From Combretum micranthum (lineage: Eukaryota; Streptophyta; Magnoliopsida; Myrtales; Combretaceae): DNA of 64,000 bases. Shown here in pieces: positions 1 to 10,159 of this stretch. Every line of letters begins with the position of its first letter. The stretch's first letter is position 1. The stretch lies in NCBI GenBank assembly GCA_024138025.1, contig JAMXBD010000820.1:124001-188000 (forward strand). The letters run 5' to 3'. Both the position numbers and the translations under genes were made by a program. Below the pieces are notes generated by a model. It searched no databases. It saw only the letters and a list, made by a program, of their open reading frames with translations, and had not been told where the DNA came from.

Positions 1-539
1 TTGTGTACAACAAACTATCACTTTTAGGATATCTTTTGGGACATGATACCTTCAATACCTAACATGCATAGGCTTAGAAAGGTATTCCTTTCAAGATTGT
101 AAAAAGTAAAAGGTAAAGGAAAAGGAAAAGAAAGCGGTTTGCCTTAATCTCTTATTGATCCTTCAATAGAGATGTTAGTGAGGAGATTTAAAGCTTGGAG
201 GTTTTTGATACTACAGTAGAATGAAAAAGCACATAGGTTAAAGTGAGGGATTATTACTATCATCTTTTTATTGAGAGTGACTAAATTGCACCTTTTTATT
301 AACTGTCAAATGACACCCTCTTACTATTCTTTATAAAACTATATATTATATATTATACTTCTCCCCTTCTAAAAAGAAACTTTCTTCCTCGAAAGTTTCT
401 TAGATTACTGAAAAGCTCTAGATACTATATTCTTGTCTCCTCTTCCAATTCCCAAGTAGCTTTTCGCTTTGCCTGGCTTATCTACTATACCTTCACATAT
501 TTGATCACATATTTGCAAGATAGTGGAAATGATCTACCC
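1..539. other. Intergenic, no gene seen
   Basis: AT-rich sequence with short homopurine and homopyrimidine stretches. No open frame with recognisable protein similarity, no RNA gene and no clear repeat structure is visible. Confidence 0.5.
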
Positions 540-775
540 CTAGATAGTTGAGCTACAACTCAATTAGTGAGAGACGTTGCCTTTAAGGCAAACAAAAGCC
601 CCATGTCCCAAGTTCGAACCGTGATGGCTATAATTAGGGTGGTCACGGACATGGGGAGAATAGTACTCGATTATGTGCAATTCCGCTAAGCCCAATGACC
701 TGAGGGTAATCTGGGGGCTGATCATTACAATAGTGGACTTGCTTCTATGGCTAGAAATACGATGGGCCAATTTAT
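540..775 (+). mobile_element. Possible tRNA-derived SINE
   Basis: The segment contains a good pol III B-box-like motif, GTTCGAACC at 612-620. About 55-60 bases upstream is a degenerate A-box-like stretch (gagctacaactcaattagtg, from 550). The spacing fits a tRNA-derived promoter, and the segment is GC-richer than its surroundings (about 560-770). There is no acceptor-stem pairing, so it is not a working tRNA gene. What is seen is the promoter-like pair and the composition change; the SINE assignment is inference. Neither a poly(A) or simple-repeat tail nor a target duplication is clear. Confidence 0.35.
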
Positions 776-825
776 TATAGGAAATCCTAGGCTTACTAGT
801 TTGTCAAGTTCTAAAGCTCTAACAC

Positions 826-1150
826 TCTCTTTGGTATTGGGGAATTAAAAGGGAATGATTATAGAGGGGAGGAAATAAGGGAGATTAAATTCCATTCTCT
901 TATTTGTTTTGAAAAGGAAAGACAAGGGAAGGGAAAGTGAATATAATATTTTCCATGGATTCCACTATTTTTTGTCCTCCAAAGTAGAGAGAATTATGAT
1001 AGAAAGGAAAAAAAATTTAAAATTAATTTTATGCCCTTTTTCTTTTAAATTACTTTCTTATTTTTTAAGGACATACAAATAATTTACCATTACAAATTAT
1101 TTTATTTTTTATAATAATAATTTTTTTTTCCTTTACTATCCAAACACATG
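826..1150. mobile_element. Decayed Harbinger-like MITE (tentative)
   Basis: The left edge reads ctttggtattggggaa and the right edge, reverse-complemented, reads gtttggatagtaaagg. This is a weak inverted pair of the 'TTTGG' type. The interior is purine-rich (gggaggaa, aagggaaggg) on the left and pyrimidine-rich on the right, like the better preserved element at 54669-55078. No target duplication is convincing, so this is only a family guess. Confidence 0.25.
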
Positions 1151-2144
1151 AAAAAATTCAAATTACACAATAATTTCTCTTCTCCTTATTCTTCTCTTCT
1201 TAAATTATTCCATCATGCAGAGCATGAAGCTTTTTATGTTAGCCAATGATATGGTCAAAGTTGCAAGTTGGAAGAGATCGACTTAGCCTTTGTTTCATTC
1301 GGTGACGATGAAGGTTCATAATGTGGATTAGATTACAATTTCCTTACTTTTAGGAAGCCTCGTGACTCGTGTGTCTGGCCAATGTATACACACACACATA
1401 TACAAATTAAACACAGGGAAGACATATATGACACTCATAAACTACAAAAATAATACATAAACAACAAATTATAATTCTTTTTTTTTTCCCGAAAGATAAC
1501 ACTGGCGATTCCGATTTGCGAAATTTCAAATCTTCACCAACAGGATGATTACTTGTTTGCTCTTGTATTGGTCCAAAGAAATTGAGAGGACCACGAAAGC
1601 AGACACATCACATTTCCTTATTTTCATTATGTTAAATCGAAACAATACAACATTAAATTTCAACTAGACTTGAATAAAAAAATTTTAATTTGAATTTGAC
1701 CAAGTTTTATATTTTAAATTCGAATTTAACTGAAATTAATATTCAATACATTCGAGTTTGATCCAATTAGGTTTGATTAGTCTATAAAAATCATATAAAC
1801 TAAAAAGATAGATATGGACTATAGGATATAAAGAAAGAAAAAATAACAAGATAAAAAGATAAGCTTTATACAAAAATATAAAACACTTGAATAAGCTTAC
1901 GAAATACTCAAATCAACAGTTGAAATTTAAATTTGAATTCGATAAATATTTAACTATCAATTCGATTGCAGTGGAGTGGAATTTGACTTACCTGCAGAAA
2001 TCTTTGTACTGGATTATTGTATTCGTTATTGTATGGTCATATACATAAGGCACCATGACAAACATAACATTATATAATTCTTAATTAAGTAAAATAACAT
2101 AACTGACGAACAGTCACGAACTGCGGCAATGTAATGGATTAGTT
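1151..2144. other. Intergenic, no gene seen
   Basis: AT-rich sequence with a short (CA)n/(TA)n stretch near 1387-1402. Repeated aatttgaattt-type words occur at 1680-1960. No coding similarity or RNA gene is visible. Confidence 0.5.
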
Positions 2145-2310
2145 TAGGCATGGTAAATGAACTGTGGCACGCAAGCCACAGGCCTAGCACGACATGCAAA
2201 GGAAAAAGATAAAAATGCGAGCACGAGAGAGCTGACATGTAGCATGCGAAGTACGCGAAATAAATGGGCCGGTAAGGCACGGCACGCAAACCAGCGCGTG
2301 GGCCTTTTTT
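2145..2310 (+). repeat. hAT left terminal/subterminal region
   Basis: It starts with the inverted terminal repeat taggcatggtaaatg. It then carries repeated GCACG, CACGAGAG and GGCACGGCACG words, and an acgcgaaataaatgggcc motif near 2254-2271. A related motif (acacgaataaatgagcc) recurs at 9919-9935 in the right arm in the same orientation, so the subterminal repeats are both direct and inverted. Such arrays are typical transposase-binding regions in hAT elements. Confidence 0.65.
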
Positions 2311-2324
2311 AAAATAGTAATATA

Positions 2325-3065
2325 AAAATAGTGATTTTTTATTTAAATTTATTTGAAATTGTATTTAAATAAATTTTTTATTATTTTAATTAAATGTATT
2401 TATCTTCTTAAAAAATATAATATATTTAGTACATCTTATTTGTTTAAAATAATTTCAATTGTATTACTATTAACATATTCACTTCAATATTTTTAGGAAT
2501 AAAAGAAAATGAAATTATGAAATAATATTGTAATAGTAATTGATTTATATGCTTTTTTAAATAACAATAAAATAAAATTAGTGATTTATTTTTTTAATTT
2601 AATTTAAATTATTTTTAAATAAATTTTTTTTATTATTTTATTTAAACATATTTGTCTTCTTAAAAAATATAACATATTTAGTATATTTTATTGTTTAAAA
2701 TAATTTCAATTGTATTATTATTAACATATTAACTTCAATATTGTTTAGGAAATAAAAGAAATGAAATTATAAAATAATATTGTAATAGTAATTGGTTTTA
2801 TATGCCTTTCTTTAAATAATAATATAAAATTAATGACTTATTTTTAATTTACTTTAAATTTTAGTTAAATAAATTTTTTATTATTTAATTTAAACATATT
2901 TGTCTTCTTAAAAAATATAATATATTTAGTATATTTTATTTGTGTACAATGATTTCAATTGTATTACTATTAACATATTAAAGATTAATTTTTAATTTTT
3001 ATAGAAAATAATAAATAAAATTTTCAAATAATTTTGTAATAATAATTAATTTATATCGAATGCTA
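2325..3065. repeat. Three AT-rich tandem repeats of about 250 bp
   Basis: Three successive units begin near 2330, 2580 and 2831. Each carries, in order, a (t)gattta-rich start, tcttcttaaaaaatata, atatatttagta, aatttcaattgtatta and ttaacatatt, then a glycine-codon-free AT tract. The third unit is the most diverged. They lie between the hAT left subterminal region and the transposase 3' end. They are non-coding. Confidence 0.7.
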
Positions 3066-3199
3066 AAATTTCTTAATTAATTAATTTATAATAATTGTGA
3101 CTTGTTGAATAAAGAAAATTAATAAATGCATTGAGATCGATGGAAAAGTAAATTTTATTAGTAAAATTTTTTTAACTGCAAAAGAATACAAGAATATTG

Positions 3200-6100
3200 G
3201 GAAAAAAAATGTTATCAACTGTATACCTTCCCTCCTTGGAACCTTCTCCAGTCCCACCCTATTGTACTGTCTGTGTCTGCTGCTACAAATCCAGTGGTAA
3301 CAATGACTCCCCCGATCTCGAATCAGTGTCCTTAGGCCACCAAAAGTGTGAGTCCGCCTGTTTCTTACTTACAGCATCAAACCAATCTTTTAAGTACACA
3401 CGTGCTTTGCAGTGGTAGCTTTTAGCCTATGATGATGCGGTTTGAGAACCCATCCACCCGAGCTAAAAGTTGAATCTGATGAAACTGTTGAAGTTGAAGA
3501 AGCCAAAACATCTCGTGCCAATATAGAAAGCACCGGCATCATGTGTGTTCTCTTATTCGACCAACTAAGGGTATTGAAATCATCCCCCTCGTCCTTTCCT
3601 TGTTGTTGCCATTACAGTTCCTCCTTATCAAGTTGCTGGACCTCATACAATAGCATGTCACTCAAGATTTCTTAGGAAGCTGCACAACTGCTCCCAACAT
3701 TCTGAGTGATTTGTTTACTTCTCTTTGAAAATCCCTAGGATGAGTGATTGTTGGATTGTTATGGTTCAGGTAGTGGTGCATTCGTTTGATTACAACACCG
3801 ATACAAGTTTTTGAGTAAATTTGTTGCTGTAGTATGAAGACTTGCGGTCTCTGATTCAAGATCTGCCACACTAATATTCTTATAAAATTCTTTGAGTAGT
3901 GTTTTAGTTGCACGAAACTTATACCATGGATCTAACATTGTTGCAACATGGAAGAGAGGGGGAGAGGACAAAATAATCCCAAGCTTATTGGCTATTGCAA
4001 ACACAGTAGCGGCCAGATTAAGATCGGAGCTATAGGTACTCAGCACGTTCGATATGTCAACTAGGTGGGAAATACCTAGTTGCTAGTGAGGCAGTAGCAA
4101 CTAGATAAATGTTGTGTTGGACCATGAAATGCCTTCAAGACCTCTTTAAGTGCATGTGTTATTTGTCAATCCCAACTCTCTATCAAACTAATGGTAGAAT
4201 TATAGGGATTGAGTAGGGTATTTGGTTTGTGTATGTGGTTTGTGTGTGAAATTCAAAGTTCAATTTTCACTGATCATTAACCAAGTTTTTCAAATTTATA
4301 AATATTTTCTAAATCAATAAATATAGTCTCACAGGGCAAGTGCACCCATCAAATGTAGCATAGATAATAATTTAAATCTGTCCCAAGGGAATGGATGGCA
4401 GCTAATATACTCTCAATCCCATTAATTGTCTAGCCAAAGAAATGTTTTAGAAAAACATAAAGAAGAATAAAACTATGCTAAGTTAGAAATATTCGTAAAT
4501 GTTTAATGGGTAAAATGAGAAATAAGCTTGTAACTTCTATGAAATAGTAGTTTAGGGTTACTTCACCATATCCTTATCAAAATGACTTCTTAAGAACAAC
4601 AACTTCTTAAAAGCTATTTGAAATGGTGTGTTTATACTGCCGGATTCTCTAATTTATACTAAAGTTTCTCTCGAAGTCAATAGTTCTAGATTTAACTAAA
4701 ACCAGTAGTCTAAAGTTTCAATTAGACCTGTATAAAGAATAGAAATCTATTGTTTTGAAAAGACAACTCAATGAATTTTTAAAACAAGCGACAGAAAGTC
4801 TTCATCCATTCCTCAGCAAGAGGTAGTTAGGATCGACTCCATTAGCAACCACAGATCTTTAATCGTGGATCTAAAAGAGTACACCACTCCTTTAAAAACC
4901 ACAAGTTAGGTTTAAGTACTAATTACAAACACCCAATCAAATTTATTTAAAAGCGCATTTGAAATCAAACTGAATCAAGAATTGCATTCGTATCCCTAAG
5001 CTGTAGGAGTTTATTTCTCCATGGATTTATCAAAATAAGCACAAATTAGAAGAAATAAAACAAATTTGAAAGATTAATCAATTAATTGCTCAAAAATTCA
5101 TAGCAATTACAAACATTGGGTTAAATTGATTTTACCTAGAAAACAAAAGAAATTTTCAAGTAAAAAGAAATGGAAATTCTTTTACCCAAAAATCCTTCAA
5201 AAATCTACTCTGCGTTAATACTAATTTACACTGTTGGGACATACTTTACAATGCATGCTTGCACGTTTATTTATAAACTAGTAGACATAGAAAGCATGAC
5301 CATCTTTATTTGACACGTGGCAATTCGGCTGATCCTTTCTAATAAAATTTGATAAATTTTCACACGCACATAAGAGCTGTAAAAACATTCATCGAGGGTT
5401 GCATGCTCTGTTAGTCGAGACTCGTATTAAGCAAGATCAGGTTCGACTTCAGGAAATTCCTAAGTAAACTATGTGTTTTTGTCAATTGCTCTATAAAGGT
5501 AAAATTGAGAGAGGCGATGGTCAAATTGTTAAGGCTCAAGGAAATTTTGTTAAAGAATTGGTCTTTCAACACAATTGTCAAAGGTTGAGTTTTGAGGCTC
5601 GACAATATATTTTCCTTAGAATGATGCTTGATTGCTTCGACTGAAGTTGAGGGTCATGTCGAGGGCTCACAGTTGAGGCTCAATAGACCAATTTTTGCTA
5701 TCTTCTTTCTCTATTTGGTCTCGGCTGTGTCTTTTCAGGGCTCAACTTCTGCATTTTTTACTTTCATTTTTGTTTTTGCTCTAAATTTGAATTAAAACAC
5801 TTGATTACTCCTTATTTGATTCTAAGAGCTTGAAAACAACATTTTTTTATCAAAAACATAATTTTTGCAGGATTTTACCAGAAATTCTTAGCAAATTAAG
5901 CTTAAAATCCTATGAAAAATATAGAGTAAAAATGACTTATCAATATTATACAAATGAGTTAGAGCCCTTTTGCACTTCAATGCCCGGTTAAGCATTTTGA
6001 ATGTAGAATTCCACTTAGTTACACAATCAAGTGTATGCATCTTTTCCTCTAAATGGTGTGCCTTGACAAACTCCATGTACATCTGTTTAAATCTTTGTGA

Positions 6101-7500
6101 AACACGAAGACAATTGATTGCATATCTTATCTTCTCAATATGTAAGTAAAGGCCACAAGTTGTAAGGCTTGCTTGTAGTGTCAAATTCAAAATATGGCAG
6201 ACATATCGAACATGAAAGAACTTTCCATCACACACCGACTTCAATGACTGCTTCAGATTACGAATGGCAGTAGTTTTGTTTGATGTATTGTCGAACGATA
6301 TACTAAACATAATATGTAATCGTGCAATTGGATGGCTTCCGATATGTTATTTGCTATTGCTTGGCTGGTGTGTCTCTCCTAGAACGGCTTGAAAGCAATA
6401 ATCCACTTATGGATCAACCATTGTTCATCTATCCAGTAAGCGGTTATGCATATATAGCGATCTTGTACATAGTTGATGGGAGATTTCCACACATCTAAGG
6501 TGAGGGAGACACTACACAAACAAAATCAAGTGTATTACATAAACCAAAAGTAAATATCGTTAATCAATGTATAATCTAAAAGATTACATGAATAACAAAT
6601 TATTTTAGAGGATTATACCTAGAGGAGAGGTTTAACAAAAGCTCCTTTAAAGCTTCACGCCTTCTCTCAAAAAGGCTAATCATATCATTTTTTTAACTTT
6701 TGTCAACCCGCATGTTAGTACGGGATTTGCATGGCTCTCGTACTCTAACTATCGAATTTTTCGTGACCAACTCCATGGAATGATATATTTGTAGCTACCA
6801 TCCATTCCACTAGTTAGTCTCGTGCATCTTACTAATTGAATTGCCACGTTGCAGGATCGACACACTTAGTATAGGAGCTATTGGCATTGGTAGGGTCATC
6901 CACGACAACATGCCCTTTCGATATTTATGCATCTACGTGTCATTTTAGGTGTCTCGTCCCATTGTGGGACCTAGATGATAACTTATTGCCGCAAGTTCAA
7001 CAAATGGCATAATTAATAGGTTCACCATTTGATGTGGATTCTTCAGTTTCTGAAAAATATTTTCATACGGTTGATGTCTTCTTCCTAGAACGTCTAGAAG
7101 CACCTCTAATCATGGCAAAGTCACTATTACTTTGCGTTAGGTTTGATTGTCTAGTCAGGGGAAAGTTGTTGCCTACAAATAGAAAATAATTACAGATAAT
7201 TGTGTAGTAATGATAAAAAAAAATTAAACACATCAAAAAGTTATCCCTCCATCGTTCCCACTAACTATGGAAGGCGGGTGTGTAACTATTGGTAGAGCTT
7301 GTAAATACCCCACTCCAACTGCTTTTTGTCCAGGAAAATATACTGGCATCAATGGTATGGAAATATGTACCATATATTGAGGGCTTCCTATTTGATTCAT
7401 GAAAGTATTAAAACCCTACGTAGTGTTTCCAAAAATCAATAAATCATCAAACTCATTGAAATTAGGAAAATTGTCCTGGTTGTTGTCATTTCCTGCCATA
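3200..7500 (-). pseudogene. hAT transposase (BED finger type), degenerate
   Basis: Read on the minus strand, the order of pieces matches a plant BED/ricesleeper-like hAT transposase. An N-terminal leader starts at 7500 (MAGNDNNQDNFPNF). A BED zinc finger with TCGNKLSSRSHNGTRHLK lies at about 6930-6985, broken by stops. A LVEWMVATNISFHGVGHEKF-like segment is at about 6760-6830, and SLTLDVWKSPINYVQDRYIC at about 6450-6515. The catalytic-core part, including VRYVCHILNLTL, is at 5943-6310. After the inserted LTR come 3760-4046 (HVATMLDPWYKF) and the C-terminal dimerisation part (MMPVLSILARDVLA, then STVSSDSTFS) at about 3470-3560. Several in-frame stops and frameshifts show it is dead. Normal members are about 650-750 residues. 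There is no evidence of expression. Confidence 0.8.
4300..5942 (-). mobile_element. Solo LTR (gypsy-type) inside the hAT transposase
   Basis: On the minus strand the element begins TGATAAGTCATTTTTACTC at 5942, and the hAT reading frame is cut exactly there. It ends near a segment reading gggtgcacttgccctgtgag at about 4329-4350, beyond which hAT coding resumes (about 4250 downward). No internal coding, primer-binding site or polypurine tract is seen, which fits a solo LTR left by recombination. The right edge is firm. The left edge is approximate and the 5-bp target duplication was not found. Confidence 0.5.
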
Positions 7501-7659
7501 TTGATACATAAACAAACAGTTAGAAAGTGTTGATGATGTTTAAATTACAATTTGCAAATAGATAAGAAATGATAATGGCTAAATTTGCTGCAAAATTGGT
7601 GGAGTAACAATCTGGAGCCTAGCGGACACTCAATATATTATGTTGTTGGCCAAAATTTC

Positions 7660-8065
7660 TTTTTGTTGTTATGGCTAACGTGGGCACGCCAACGACCAAG
7701 GTGGATACGTCGGAGTCCAACGTGCCCACGTCTCCAAAAAAAAAAAAGGGCCTACGTAGGCACTCCAATGGCCAACGTGATCACACCATCGGCGTACATA
7801 GGCACACCGGTGGCGTACATGGGCACGTCAGCTGTTGGCATGACCATGCTGCGCGGCTAACATGCCTACATTATGAAGCCAACATGCCCACGTCGCCGGC
7901 CAATGTGCCCATGCCAGCCACGTTAGCCGGCAATGTGGGTATGTCAACTAAAATTTTTTTTTTTTTTTTTGCAACGTAGGCACGTCGACGGCCAACGCGC
8001 CGCCCATACGCCCCCGGCATGCCCACGTAAGCCGCCACCATGCCCACGTTGGCTAATTTTTTTTT
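7660..8065. repeat. GC-rich minisatellite, about 21-bp unit
   Basis: An abrupt GC- and CpG-rich block in AT-rich DNA. It is built from degenerate copies of words such as gcgtacatgggcacg and ccaacgtgcccacgt. The cleanest stretch (7755-7840) has a 21-bp period that reads as seven-residue units (AYVGTP, AYIGTP, AYMGTS). The core ACGTGGGC/GCCCACGT occurs on both strands, so both strands can be read as AN/YVG-type repeat peptides. Poly-A (7734-7747) and poly-T (7952-7970 and 8057-8065) runs interrupt it. A repeat array is more likely than a gene. Confidence 0.65.
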
Positions 8066-8435
8066 CAAAAACTTATCCACATCAGTTCTATATATACCTT
8101 CAACAGACGTGGCCACGTTCATTCTCAACCCTTATCGTTTTCACTCCATTACACTTGCTACTTTCATGCTTTTGTTATTTGCCATTTGTCAATTGTTTTA
8201 CAAGTTCCTTCTACTATAAATAATAGAGCGTCCACAAAGTTCACGCCATTGTACTAAAGTAACCACGTGATGCCGTTATCGGGAAAGAACACCTACCTCG
8301 TCCCTATCCCCTTCACCATCACCATTACCATCCCCACCTACTTCACCCAGCCACCCACATGATGATCATAATAATATCAATTTGTCCACTTTGACTATGA
8401 GAGTATGATACGAAACTGAATTCTACTCTTAGCCC

Positions 8436-9551
8436 GTGCTTTTAAATAAAAATTATGACATGGAAGAGTTAAATCAATGGTACAACTTCACTAACGCCTT
8501 ATGTCATACTGGTTTGGTTGCACTCATGGACCTTCTGGACAAGACATATGTCGATCTCGTTTGTATATTTTATTCAAATACCACTATAAATGATGTTATA
8601 GAAGATCGCAATGTAGTTCCTTGGGTGGATAGTGGACACCAAAGTCAAGCCTCCATCACTACTTTTATGTTTAGTTGTATTCTCAATATTACCCCGAATT
8701 ATCTAAACGGTCTATTTCATCAAACCAATGGGAGTGATAGATTGCGAAAAAATTGGGATATGACTACTGCATTCCACTGGGTATTTAATCAAGCTAGGAC
8801 CCTAATATATGCTGGTGAGCATCAATCTGACCACGTGAAGCACCTCAAGCAAAAAGATCTCTTACCAATTTGTAAACTAATCCATCATATGATTGGGTAC
8901 AATATATGTCCACGAAAGAATACAAATAACATCTCTATTGAAGATGTCTTTCTAATGGACACAATGGTAGATCCCCAAGCATTAGATGTTGGCTATTTGG
9001 TGATACAATGCATGCATCGAGTGCTCGAGAGAAAAGACCCCAATCTTGCATATGGTTGCCTTATCACAGTCATTTTGAAATCGTGGAGATTTGACCTTTC
9101 AAGTTACAAGACATCAAAATCAAGGTCAAAATTTACAAAGAGCAACATAGTAAGAAAATTAGGTTTTTGGTATGATCCTAAAGCCAACTAATATATTAGA
9201 GATCACGATGGTGCATCACAACCAAGAGATGGAAATTAATCAAATGAACAGAGCTTTGATCTCAACTTGGATGATATATCCTTCCCCTTCCCATGGCACG
9301 ATGAAGGAATAGGAGACGGACACGGAAACAGACATGGGTAGGATCAAGCTCAAACATAGCAACAATTCGAATCCAATCCATATAATATAGATGAAATAAT
9401 GAACACTCTAGCACAGATAGCCAAGGTCCAAAAAGAACATGGAGACTTGCTCAACTCCATGAGTACCCACCTACACAATTTCTCCCAATGGGTAGGTTAT
9501 CGACTAATGCATCCTCGACCACCATCCCCACAATGGCCACTACCATACTAT
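8436..9551 (+). pseudogene. Plant-transposon-type protein, broken C-terminus
   Basis: An open frame of 251 codons runs from 8436 to a TAA at 9189. The same frame continues past this and two further stops to about 9551 with sensible protein. That part is acidic (SFDLNLDDISFPFPWHDEG), then helical (IMNTLAQIAKVQKEHGDLL), then proline-rich (PRPPSPQWP). The middle part (about residues 90-215) includes QARTLIYAGEHQSDHVKHLK, an ICKLIHHMIGYNICPRK segment and an MVDPQALDVGYLVIQCMHRV segment. This order resembles the 'putative plant transposon protein' family seen in many plant genomes, whose biochemical role is unknown. It lies within the hAT right arm on the opposite strand to the transposase, so it is probably a separate insertion or captured sequence. 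Its family placement is by eye only. Confidence 0.5.
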
Positions 9552-9879
9552 TAGCTCCCGAGCAATGCTAATGATTAAGACAAACAATAAGACAGACAAT
9601 CATCACATTCGCATCATATTTTTTTAAATTAAATTAATTACGTTTTTTTTTACTGTCAATGTAAATAACAATGTAATGCATGTTATTATTAATAGAGTTT
9701 AAAATGTGGCTTTAGTAATTGTCTAAATTTTATTTATGTTAAATGTTAAAATCAAGAATTTATTTATATCTAATTTAAATAACTAGTTTAACTAAAATTC
9801 TGAAAACCATCAGAAAAAAAACCCGCAAGTTGAAAATAATAAAAAAACAAAATAAACAGTGTCAAAATGGATCCGATTG

Positions 9880-10095
9880 AAAGCGCGCAAACAGGCACGT
9901 GGAAGCACGTAACATGGTACACGAATAAATGAGCCGTATGGTACGGCACACGAAAAAAATAAAAATAAAAGCACATGAAACACAACACACGAGGCATATG
10001 AGCACGAATAGACCAGACACGCAAAAGCATGTGGCACTCAAAGCATTCAAAATTTGACACGTGGACAGCACGGCACGGCCATTTATCATGCCTAG
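9880..10095 (-). repeat. hAT right terminal/subterminal region
   Basis: It carries many GCACG, ACACGA and CACGTGGA words and ends with gcacggcacggcc followed by the inverted terminal repeat (catttatcatgccta). It mirrors the left end at 2145. Long minus-strand open frames here come from the repetitive composition and are not taken as genes. Confidence 0.65.
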
Positions 10096-10159
10096 CACTA
10101 GTTCCACTGTATTTACCTCAACTAAATTATCTTCTTCACAATCATATTCCTAGGAATCT

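Larger units (their letters stand above)
2145..10095 (-). mobile_element. Old autonomous-type hAT transposon, nested insertions
   Basis: The two ends are inverted copies. The left end starts taggcatggtaaatg at 2145. The right end, read on the minus strand from 10094, starts taggcatgataaatg. Both continue into subterminal DNA full of GCACG/GGCACGGCACG words, a known feature of plant hAT elements. The flanking 8-mers gattagtt (2137-2144) and cactagtt (10096-10103) agree at 6 of 8 positions, which fits an aged 8-bp target duplication. Between the ends lies a minus-strand hAT transposase relic (about 7500 down to 3200). Also inside are a solo LTR (about 4300-5942), three AT-rich 250-bp repeats, a minisatellite and a plus-strand transposon-type ORF. 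The exact ends could be off by 1-2 bases. The element ends 65 bp before the start codon of formamidase copy 1. Confidence 0.7.

Noticed and set aside
540..630. tRNA gene
   Set aside because: B-box-like motif is present but no acceptor stem or cloverleaf can be formed.
564..770. Minus-strand open frame over the SINE-like segment
   Set aside because: No domain; it lies in a segment better explained by a tRNA-derived promoter pattern.
2317..3065. Matrix-attachment or origin function of the AT-rich tandem repeats
   Set aside because: AT content alone is not enough support; recorded only as a repeat.
3197..3675. Plus-strand open frames
   Set aside because: The minus strand reads as the hAT dimerisation domain (MMPVLSILARDVLA), so the plus-strand frames are incidental.
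9788..10107. Three overlapping minus-strand frames rich in Cys/Phe/Val
   Set aside because: They come from the GCACG-rich hAT subterminal repeats and have no protein similarity.
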